12,359 nucleotides of DNA from JBBSQE01 sp038258095 (lineage in GTDB: Bacteria; Actinomycetota; Thermoleophilia; Solirubrobacterales; 70-9), in assembly GCA_038258095.1 (NCBI GenBank), contig JBBSQE010000084.1, forward strand, positions 1 through 12,359. Direction: 5' to 3'. Numbering within the stretch: the first letter of the stretch is position 1; every line of letters begins with the position of its first letter. The position numbers and the translations under genes were made by a program. Positions 6,531-12,359 of this stretch are shown here, piece by piece. The notes beneath the pieces are model-generated. The model was not told where the DNA came from. It worked only from the letters and a program-made list of their open reading frames with translations, and did not search any database.

Positions 6531-7919
6531 CTAGGTCCCGGACCCGAGTGGTCCGCCCGGCGGCTTGCCCGGGCTGTAGAGCCAGCGCTTGAAGAAGTCG
6601 TCGAGCTGGCGGCTTGAGGTGTCCTCCGCCAGGGAGATGAACTGCCGGATCGTCCCGTTGCCGTGGCGGCGGGTGGCCTGCCAGCTCCGCAGGAGCCGGA
6701 AGAAAGGCTCGTCACCGATCGTCTCCCGCAGGGCCTGGATCGCCATCGCTCCGCGAACGTAGACGCTTGGCGCGAACAGCTTCGCCACCGACCCGGGGTT
6801 TCCCGGAGGCGGCGCCCAGATCGCCTCGTTGGAGGCGGGCTCGGCGTAGCCGCGCCGGAACACGGTGGCTGCGCTGTCGCCCCCGTGGCGCTCCGCGTAG
6901 TACCACTCGGTCCACGTCGCGAAGCCCTCGTGTAGCCAGATGTCGGGCCAGTCCCGAAGGGTTACGGAATCGCCGAACCACTGGTGTGCCTGCTCGTGGA
7001 CCATCGTCGTGAAGTTGGGCGCGCCGTCATAGGTGGGTCGCGTCTGCGTCTCGAGCGCGTAGCCGACGCCGGCGCCGTGTTCGACGATGTTGCCGGCCGA
7101 GTCGAAGGGATAGGGCCCGTAGATGCTCTGCAGGAAGCGCAGCACCCCGGGCAGGTGACGCACGACCCGGGACGCCACCCGCTCGCGCGGATCGACCAGC
7201 GTGTAGGTCGGCACTCCCACCGCCCGGCCGCGGACAATCTGACCGCGGCCGATGCTGACCGTCGCGAGGTAGGTCGCCATCGGCTGGCTCTCTCGCCAGG
7301 TCAAGGACTTGAGCCTGCCGTGGCGGCGGACGGAGACGAGCCGCCCGTTCGAGATGGCGCTCATGCTCCGCGCCACCGTTAGGCGCGTGGTCATCGTGGC
7401 CTTGTCCTGGGGATCGTCGTTGCAAGGGAGCCACGAGGGGGTGCCCTGCGGCTCGCCGAAGGCGACCGCTCCGTCGTCGGTGCGGATCCAACCCTCGCTC
7501 GACCCATCGACGTCCACCACTCTCCGCGGCCGGCCTGCGTAGCCGACGATGACCTCGAAGGGCTTGTCCCCGGGGAGCGCGGCCGCCGGCCGGATCACGA
7601 GCTTCGAGCGCTTGCGCCGGTAGGCCGCCCGCCTGCCGTTGACCCGGACCCTCCTGACGGCGGGCCCCCGGTAGTCGAGCTGGAAGCTCCGCAGCGCTTC
7701 GGTGCTGCGTGCCCTGATCACCGCGGTCGCCCGCAGGCGGCCGGAGGAAGGCGCGTAGCGCAGAGCCACCCCGTAATGGCTGACGTTGTAGCCCCCGTTT
7801 CCCATGTGGGAGAAGAGCGGATCTCCGAGACTCCCCGACCCGGCGTGGGGAGCGGCGGCGGCGGGCGTTGCGAGGAGCGCGGCCAGCACCGCAAGTGAAA
7901 ATGTGACCCGACGACGCAT
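6531..7919 (-). CDS. Exported M1-family zinc metallopeptidase
   Basis: A 462-residue exported peptidase with an N-terminal signal peptide (MRRRVTFSLAVLAALL, then TPAAAA). The zinc site is HEQAH (H308, E309, H312) followed exactly 18 residues later by E331 in WLHEGFATW, the gluzincin HExxH-x18-E signature. The N-terminal beta-rich domain begins with the GNGGYNVSHYGVALRY stretch typical of M1 enzymes. The substrate-binding GxMEN-type segment appears as GYALETQTR. A later SVYVRGAMAIQALR segment carries the conserved Tyr region. The large C-terminal helical domain of aminopeptidase N is absent, as in short secreted actinobacterial M1 members. Aminopeptidase activity is likely but the substrate is unknown. 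ATG 7919 is chosen because it opens the signal peptide; the frame runs further upstream without coding character. No clear Shine-Dalgarno is seen. Confidence 0.9.
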   Translation of the reverse strand: MRRRVTFSLAVLAALLATPAAAAPHAGSGSLGDPLFSHMGNGGYNVSHYGVALRYAPSSGRLRATAVIRARSTEALRSFQLDYRGPAVRRVRVNGRRAAYRRKRSKLVIRPAAALPGDKPFEVIVGYAGRPRRVVDVDGSSEGWIRTDDGAVAFGEPQGTPSWLPCNDDPQDKATMTTRLTVARSMSAISNGRLVSVRRHGRLKSLTWRESQPMATYLATVSIGRGQIVRGRAVGVPTYTLVDPRERVASRVVRHLPGVLRFLQSIYGPYPFDSAGNIVEHGAGVGYALETQTRPTYDGAPNFTTMVHEQAHQWFGDSVTLRDWPDIWLHEGFATWTEWYYAERHGGDSAATVFRRGYAEPASNEAIWAPPPGNPGSVAKLFAPSVYVRGAMAIQALRETIGDEPFFRLLRSWQATRRHGNGTIRQFISLAEDTSSRQLDDFFKRWLYSPGKPPGGPLGSGT

Positions 7920-7938
7920 GGATCGATTACAGCAGCCG

Positions 7939-8154
7939 TCATTTGCCGGGGCGCCGCTCCGGACCCGACTCGTGCTGAATGGGCACCTCCCCGTCGGGGT
8001 CGCGGGAAGCCTGCATCGGCATGTCGCCGTCCCTCCAAGCCTCCATGCTGACGAACTCTCGCTCTCCCTCGCCCGACCTCCGCGTGATGGCGGGCGGCCG
8101 GCATGTGACGAAGTCATCGCTCCGGGATACCCGGAAACGCCGCGATCTACTCAT
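7939..8154 (-). CDS. Possible small protein upstream of the M1 peptidase gene
   Basis: A 71-residue ORF on the same strand as the M1 gene, ending 19 bases before it. I do not recognise a family. The second half (EFVSMEAWRDGDMPMQ and following) has a charged, mixed composition with mostly G/C third positions (roughly 80% over the ORF), unlike the Arg/Ala/Pro shadow reading of the overlapping frames. No cysteine pair, membrane segment or signal peptide is visible. The start is uncertain: ATG 8154 lies only 27 bases from the divergent SDR start and lacks a good Shine-Dalgarno, while the internal ATG at 8046 would give a 35-residue product. If it is not a gene, the 7920-8181 gap holds only divergent promoter sequence. 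Confidence 0.35.
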   Translation of the reverse strand: MSRSRRFRVSRSDDFVTCRPPAITRRSGEGEREFVSMEAWRDGDMPMQASRDPDGEVPIQHESGPERRPGK

Positions 8155-8181
8155 GGACCCGACCCGCTAACAATCCCTCCG

Positions 8182-9105
8182 ATGCGCGCACTCATCGCCG
8201 GAGCGACCGGCTTCGTGGGACGACACCTCGCTCCGGCCCTCCTGGCCGACGGGCACGATGTTCGCTGCCTGGTCCGCGACCCGGAATCGGATGCCGCCGC
8301 TGCCCTGGCGCGCGCTGGATGTGAGATCGCCGTGGCGGACCTGACTGACGAGGCTTTGCTCGCCGCCGCCCTGGAGGGGCTCGACGTCGCCTACTACCTG
8401 GTCCACATGATGGGCCGCGAGGCTGATTATCCCGAGGCCGAGGCCGTCGCCGCGCGGGCCTTCGGCGGGGCGGCGACGGAGGCCGGGGTCGGGCAGGTCA
8501 TTTACCTCGGCGGCCTCGGCGAAGATGCGAGCTCGAGGCACCTGGCCAGCCGGCACGCCACCGCCGAGGCGATGCGGGCTGCCGGCCCGCCCCTCATCTA
8601 TTTTCGTGCCGGCATGATCGTCGGCTCGGGCAGCGAGTCCTACACGCTGGTCCGGGACATCGTCACCCGCCTTCCCGTCGTGCCCGACACCGCCTGGCTC
8701 CACACCCGTACGCAGCCGATCGGGATCCGCGAGGTCGTCGCCTACCTGCGCCGGGCGCCGTTCACCGAGGGCGCACGCGGCCGTGAGGTCCAGATCGGCG
8801 GGCCTGAGGTGCTCGAGCCCTATGAGCTGATCCAGCGGATGGCCCGCGCGCTCGGTCGCCGCCCCCCGCTCCACATCCCGGTCCCCGGGGCGACACCCGG
8901 CGTCGTGGCGGCTGGGGCGGAGGCGGTGACCACCGGAGATGGCGCGATCGCTGCGGAGCTCGCCCTCGGTCTCTCCGGCGACACGGTGGTCACCGACCCG
9001 AGCGGCGCCGAGCTCTTCGACGTACGCCCCGAGCCCCTCGACGTGACGCTCCAGCGGGCGATCGAGGCAGACGAGCGCGTCCTCGCCGGGTCCGGAGGCG
9101 CCTGA
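8182..9105 (+). CDS. Atypical SDR, NAD(P)-binding NmrA-like protein
   Basis: A 307-residue cytoplasmic Rossmann-fold protein. GATGFVG at residues 7-13 is the dinucleotide-binding loop near the N-terminus, followed by CLVRDP (29-34), which suggests NADP preference through its Arg. YYLVHMMG (71-78), IYLGGLG (107-113) and a SRHATAE segment (123-129) match the epimerase/NmrA-like group often annotated as SDR oxidoreductase. The usual catalytic YxxxK is not present at the expected place, so it may be a redox sensor or an atypical reductase. Some relatives I recall carry an extra C-terminal domain; this one ends after the SDR fold and is followed by a separate SRPBCC gene overlapping by one base. 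ATG 8182 places the loop at the usual distance. No Shine-Dalgarno is apparent. Confidence 0.82.
   Translation: MRALIAGATGFVGRHLAPALLADGHDVRCLVRDPESDAAAALARAGCEIAVADLTDEALLAAALEGLDVAYYLVHMMGREADYPEAEAVAARAFGGAATEAGVGQVIYLGGLGEDASSRHLASRHATAEAMRAAGPPLIYFRAGMIVGSGSESYTLVRDIVTRLPVVPDTAWLHTRTQPIGIREVVAYLRRAPFTEGARGREVQIGGPEVLEPYELIQRMARALGRRPPLHIPVPGATPGVVAAGAEAVTTGDGAIAAELALGLSGDTVVTDPSGAELFDVRPEPLDVTLQRAIEADERVLAGSGGA
9094..9098 (+). promoter_or_regulatory. Shine-Dalgarno of the SRPBCC gene
   Basis: GGAGG lies six bases before the ATG at 9105, inside the end of the SDR gene. It fixes the start and supports coupled translation through the TGATG overlap. Confidence 0.8.
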
Positions 9106-9563
9106 TGCAGGTGACGAACGAGATCGAGCTTGACGCCTCGCCCGAGGAGGTCTTCGACATCCTCATGGACCCGGACCGCCTCGGGGACTGGGTCACGGCC
9201 CATCGCGAGATCGCCGAGCCCGCGGTCGGTTCGCTGGAGGTGGGATCGACGTTCAAGCAGAAGCTGCGGGTCACCGGGGTCTCCTTCAAGGTCACCTGGG
9301 AGGTGGTGTGCCTGGAGCGCCCGCGCCTCGCGGAGTGGAAGGGGAAGGGCCCCGGCGGCTCTCGGGCTCGAGCCGTCTACGAGCTCGAGCCCTCCGGCTC
9401 GGGCACCCGCTTCAAGTATCTGAACGAGTGGCGCCTGCCCGGAGGCAAGCTGGCCGCCGCCGCCGCGAGCGCCATCGGGGAGGACAGGGCCCGCGACGAG
9501 GCCGAGCGCTCGCTGACGAACCTGAAGCGGCTGCTGGAATCGCCCTCGAGCGGAGGCTCCTGA
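9105..9563 (+). CDS. SRPBCC (START/Bet v 1-like) family protein
   Basis: A 152-residue cytoplasmic protein with the pattern of polyketide-cyclase/dehydrase-like SRPBCC proteins. It opens with a beta strand ending in ASPEEVFDILMDPDRLGDWV, then strands including FKQKLRVTG and VTWEVVCLERP, an ARAVYELEPSGSGTRFKYLNEW strand pair, and a long C-terminal helix ending in SLTNLKRLLES. The fold makes a hydrophobic cavity that binds lipids or other small hydrophobic ligands; no catalytic residue is obvious. The ATG overlaps the SDR stop (TGATG). A membrane PLC-like gene follows at once. The pairing suggests the SDR and this protein act on the same hydrophobic ligand, which is inference. Confidence 0.82.
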   Translation: MQVTNEIELDASPEEVFDILMDPDRLGDWVTAHREIAEPAVGSLEVGSTFKQKLRVTGVSFKVTWEVVCLERPRLAEWKGKGPGGSRARAVYELEPSGSGTRFKYLNEWRLPGGKLAAAAASAIGEDRARDEAERSLTNLKRLLESPSSGGS

Positions 9564-9583
9564 CCGCCCGATACCTTGCCCTG

Positions 9584-11731
9584 GTGTCCCTGAGCCTGCG
9601 GCGACTCCTTTCGACCGGCCTCATCGCCGTCGGCCTCGCCGCGCTGCTCGCCTCGACGCTGACGCTCTACGTCAGGGACCACGTCCTCGACTCGTCGCAG
9701 TTCGCGGATTCGGCGGTCGCCAGCGTCGACGATGCGGCTGTTGGGCGGATCGTCTCCGAGCAGATCACCGTCCGCGTGATCAACCGGGCCGCCCCGAACC
9801 TGGTTACGCTGAAGCCGATCGTCGAGTCCGCTGTCGGCTCGCTGCTCACCACCGGCCCGCTCCGCCGGGCGATTCGGGTCGGCGTGCTGAATGCCCACAG
9901 GGCGGTGTTCGACCGGGGTGCCGACAACGCCGTCCTGCAGATCGCCAACGTCGGCGGGGTGCTGCGTGCCGCCCTCGAGCAGGTTGATCCGCAACTCGCC
10001 GCCGAGATTCCGAAGGATCTCGACGTGCGGCTCCTGCGCTTCGCCGATCAGCCCGTTCTCGTCGATGCGGCCCAGGCGGCCGACAGTGTCGACCGCTGGG
10101 CGGGCATCCTGCCGGCGCTGACGCTGGCCATCTTCGGTCTCGCGATCATCGTCGCTCCCCGGCGGCGCCGCACGATCGCCCGGCTAGGTATCTCGCTGGT
10201 CGGCTTCGCGGTCACCGTCGCCGTCGCGGTGGCCGTCGCGAGGCTCGCGGTTCTCGACCATGTGCCCGCGGGTGACAGCCGCGACGCCGGAAGCGCGATC
10301 TGGCACGAATACCTGGGCGACATGAGGACCTGGTTGCTCGTGATCGGCGGCACCGGCGTGCTCCTCGCCACGGCCGCCGCCGCCTTCGGGCGGGGAGGCA
10401 GCCTGCTGGCGCCCCTGAGTCGTGGCTGGTCGCGCATCGCCGAGGAGCCGGAGGGTGGCCGCTCGCGGACGACATGGGCCGCGGGGATCTTCGTCGCCGG
10501 CCTCCTGATCGTGCTCGCGTCGGATCTCATCATCCGGTTGGTGATCGTTGGGTCGGGGGCGTATCTGCTCGCCCGCGGCGGGGCGGCGCTGGCCGCCGAA
10601 GCGGCGGCGGCCGTGGGCTGGAAGCCCGGAGCCGCACGACGCGGCGCTGTAGATCGGGAGCCACCGGAGGCAGCTCTGACCGTTCGCGACGCCGGCATCG
10701 GGCTGGCGATCGTCGCCGCGCTGGCGCTCACCGTCGGGATTGGGCTCTCCGCCGCACTGCGCAGCGACGAGGCCACACCCTCGGTCTTCGCGGGGCCCGC
10801 CGATCCGGGCTGTAACGGCTCGGAGGCGCTGTGTGACCGTCCTCTCGACAGGACCGCGTTCTTCGCGACCCACAACTCCTTCGCCGGCTCCGACTACCCG
10901 GGCTTCCTGTTCGCCGAGCAGGAGGGAACGATCCCGTCCCAGCTCGTCGGCGGTGTCCGCGGCCTCTGGATCGATACCTACTACGGCGTGCCGGGCCGTC
11001 GAGTCTACACCCGCACCGACCTGATCGACCCGGCGCTCAACGCCCAGCTCCGGCAGGACCTGGGCCCGGAGCTGGTCGACGCGGCCACGAGCATTCGCAG
11101 CCGCATCGCCAAGCCGCCGGCCGATGCCCCGACCCACATCTACCTCTGCCACGGATTCTGCGAGCTCGGCGCCGTCGACGCCGGTGAGACGTTCGTGCAG
11201 ATCCGCAAGTACCTGGAGGCGAACCCCCGCGAGGTGCTGATCATCGACCTCGAGGACTACACGCGTCCCGACGACACGGTCAAGCTACTCGAGAAGTCCG
11301 GGCTGGCCGACCTGATCTACAAGGGCCCGAACGGGCCGCCGTGGCCGACGCTCGGCCAGATGGTCACCTCGGGAGGTCGCGTCCTGCTGGTCGTCGAGCA
11401 CCGCACGAAGGGCGCTCCGAGCTGGTACCGGCCCGCCTACGAGGAGGTCTTCCAGGAGACGCCGTTCGACTTCAAGACGCCCGCGGAGATGAGCTGTGCG
11501 GCGAACCGGGGCGGGCCCGACAACTCGCTCTTCCTCATCAACCACTGGATCAGCACCGACCCGACGCCGCGGCCCACCAACGCCGCCAAGGTCAATGCCT
11601 ACGACTTCCTGCTCGACAGGGCACGCCGCTGCGAGCGCCAACGCGACGCCTTTCCGAACGTCCTCAACGTCGACTTCTGGAAGCAGGGCGACACGCAGGG
11701 CGTGGTCGACACGCTGAACGGCGTGGGATAG
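9584..11731 (+). CDS. Polytopic membrane protein with C-terminal PI-PLC-like phosphodiesterase domain
   Basis: About 715 residues. A signal-anchor-like helix (about 8-27) is followed by a large hydrophilic region (28-172) and further membrane segments near 173-194, 204-226, 249-270, 297-332 (perhaps two) and 371-392. The C-terminal 320 residues resemble a PI-PLC X-type TIM barrel: FATHNSF with H430 and N431, GLWIDTYYG with D464, CHGFCELGA with H523, then EVLIIDLEDY and GRVLLVVEH strands. The two histidines fit the acid/base pair of bacterial PI-PLCs. With an odd number of spans the domain would lie outside the membrane. The start is uncertain: GTG 9584 is the best in-frame codon, but the nearest GGAGG (9552-9556) is 27 bases upstream. 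CTG at 9560 overlaps the preceding stop. It probably belongs to the SDR-SRPBCC operon. Substrate unknown. Confidence 0.8.
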   Translation: MSLSLRRLLSTGLIAVGLAALLASTLTLYVRDHVLDSSQFADSAVASVDDAAVGRIVSEQITVRVINRAAPNLVTLKPIVESAVGSLLTTGPLRRAIRVGVLNAHRAVFDRGADNAVLQIANVGGVLRAALEQVDPQLAAEIPKDLDVRLLRFADQPVLVDAAQAADSVDRWAGILPALTLAIFGLAIIVAPRRRRTIARLGISLVGFAVTVAVAVAVARLAVLDHVPAGDSRDAGSAIWHEYLGDMRTWLLVIGGTGVLLATAAAAFGRGGSLLAPLSRGWSRIAEEPEGGRSRTTWAAGIFVAGLLIVLASDLIIRLVIVGSGAYLLARGGAALAAEAAAAVGWKPGAARRGAVDREPPEAALTVRDAGIGLAIVAALALTVGIGLSAALRSDEATPSVFAGPADPGCNGSEALCDRPLDRTAFFATHNSFAGSDYPGFLFAEQEGTIPSQLVGGVRGLWIDTYYGVPGRRVYTRTDLIDPALNAQLRQDLGPELVDAATSIRSRIAKPPADAPTHIYLCHGFCELGAVDAGETFVQIRKYLEANPREVLIIDLEDYTRPDDTVKLLEKSGLADLIYKGPNGPPWPTLGQMVTSGGRVLLVVEHRTKGAPSWYRPAYEEVFQETPFDFKTPAEMSCAANRGGPDNSLFLINHWISTDPTPRPTNAAKVNAYDFLLDRARRCERQRDAFPNVLNVDFWKQGDTQGVVDTLNGVG

Positions 11732-11748
11732 CGGCGCACCTCCACGGG

Positions 11749-11754
11749 TAGTGT
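11749..11754 (+). promoter_or_regulatory. Candidate -10 of the acetyl-CoA synthetase gene
   Basis: TAGTGT fits TAnnnT in the 74-base gap after the PLC-like gene, about 50 bases before the ATG. No good -35 hexamer is seen, so the call is weak. No terminator-like hairpin with a T-run is visible in this gap. Confidence 0.25.
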
Positions 11755-11805
11755 TGGCCCACGGTCTGATCGGCGACCACCACGACGCCAGGAGGCACCC
11801 CAACG

Positions 11806-12359
11806 ATGGCACCCGACTCTGGATCCGGAAGTCTCGAGCAGGAGCTCACGGAGCTGCTCGAGGTCAAGACGTTCGACCCGCCGGAGGAGTTCCGCGACAA
11901 GGCCCTCTGGTCCGATGAGGCGATCTACGAGGAGGCCAACGACGATCCGGAGGCCTGGTGGTCCAAGCAGGCCAAGGAGCTCCTGACCTGGGACACCGAG
12001 CCCTCCGAGGGGCTCGACGAGTCCGATCCGCCCTTCTACAAGTGGTTCGCCGACGGCAAGCTGAACACGTCCGTCAATTGCCTCGACCGCCACGTCGATG
12101 CCGGTCGCGGCGACCGCGTCGCCTACCACTGGCGCGGCGAGGAGGGAGAGACCCGCGACGTCACCTACGCCGATCTCCTCACCGACGTGAAGCGCTTCGC
12201 GAACGCACTCGCCGATCGCGGAATCAAGAAGGGCGACGTCGTCGGGATCTTCCTGCCGATGATCCCCGAGTGCGTCGTGGCGATGCTCGCCTGTGCGCGC
12301 ATCGGCGCCATGCACAACGTCGTCTTCGGCGGCTTCTCGGCCGAGTCGGTCAAGGAGCG
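11806..12359 (+). CDS. acs: Acetyl-CoA synthetase (AMP-forming), N-terminal part, runs off the window
   Basis: The first 184 residues of an adenylate-forming acyl-CoA synthetase; the reading frame is open at the window end. The enzyme activates acetate with ATP to acetyl-AMP and then acetyl-CoA in the cytoplasm. The acetyl-CoA synthetase N-terminal region is clear: a WWSKQAKELLTWDTEP segment, then FYKWFADGKLNTSVNCLDRH at about 76-95. The start of the AMP-binding domain follows at about 145-184 (VVGIFLPMIPECVVAMLACARIGA, then HNVVFGGFS). The P-loop-like and adenylation motifs and the acetylated lysine lie beyond the window. AGGAGG (11790-11795) ten bases before ATG 11806 sets the start. A propionyl-CoA synthetase cannot be excluded from this fragment. 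Family length is about 650 residues, so less than a third is present. Confidence 0.85.
   Translation, partial: MAPDSGSGSLEQELTELLEVKTFDPPEEFRDKALWSDEAIYEEANDDPEAWWSKQAKELLTWDTEPSEGLDESDPPFYKWFADGKLNTSVNCLDRHVDAGRGDRVAYHWRGEEGETRDVTYADLLTDVKRFANALADRGIKKGDVVGIFLPMIPECVVAMLACARIGAMHNVVFGGFSAESVKE

Noticed and set aside
7804..8181. Upstream extension of the SDR reading frame
   Set aside because: The extension reads as antisense to the M1 signal peptide, and the Rossmann loop must sit near the N-terminus, so ATG 8182 is the start.
9308..9583. N-terminal extension of the PLC-like frame into the SRPBCC gene
   Set aside because: The extension is an out-of-frame reading of the SRPBCC gene and is Arg/Ala-rich. 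The signal anchor begins only after 9584.
10184..11152. 322-codon open frame antisense to the membrane PLC-like gene
   Set aside because: No motif, low-complexity charged composition, and it covers clear membrane helices and PLC motifs on the plus strand.

Overview
This is a GC-rich (clearly well above 60% G+C) bacterial chromosomal window. It shows strong G/C bias at third codon positions, frequent TTG/GTG starts, a likely leaderless transcript and many exported proteins. An actinobacterium is the best fit, possibly of a deep-branching class such as Thermoleophilia (Solirubrobacterales-like). That placement is inferred from gene content and composition, not from a marker gene. No rRNA, tRNA, CRISPR array, insertion sequence or phage gene is visible.

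Layout. (1) 23-2544, plus strand: a two-gene operon. A ferredoxin-type reductase (FAD/NAD domains plus a C-terminal 2Fe-2S domain) is followed by a three-histidine-box fatty-acid desaturase, the same order as mycobacterial Rv3230c-desA3. Its promoter overlaps three operator-like half-sites. (2) 2545-2642: convergent gap with two hairpins. (3) 2643-4991, minus strand: a large exported protein, a GDPD-type phosphodiesterase fused to a nitrilase-like domain that seems to lack its catalytic cysteine. (4) 4992-5234: divergent intergenic region with a perfect 14-bp palindrome, a third copy of its half-site, and a hairpin just before the next gene. (5) 5235-6518, plus: an exported coiled-coil NlpC/P60 peptidoglycan hydrolase. 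(6) 6531-7919, minus: an exported M1-family zinc metallopeptidase, with a possible small ORF upstream (7939-8154). (7) 8182-11731, plus: a tightly packed run of an atypical SDR, an SRPBCC-fold protein and a multi-membrane-span protein ending in a PI-PLC-like domain. (8) 11806 to the window end, plus: the N-terminal third of an acetyl-CoA synthetase.

How it fits together. Cell-envelope and lipid chemistry recurs: acyl-chain desaturation with its dedicated electron donor, two unrelated predicted extracellular phosphodiesterases of the TIM-barrel PLC/GDPD type, a wall hydrolase, an exported peptidase and an acyl-activating enzyme. Only the desaturase pair and the SDR/SRPBCC/PLC run look like operons. 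The rest are single genes in alternating orientation, so one shared pathway is not demonstrated. The most unusual items are the GDPD/pseudo-nitrilase fusion, the polytopic membrane PLC-like protein and the operator at the desaturase promoter.
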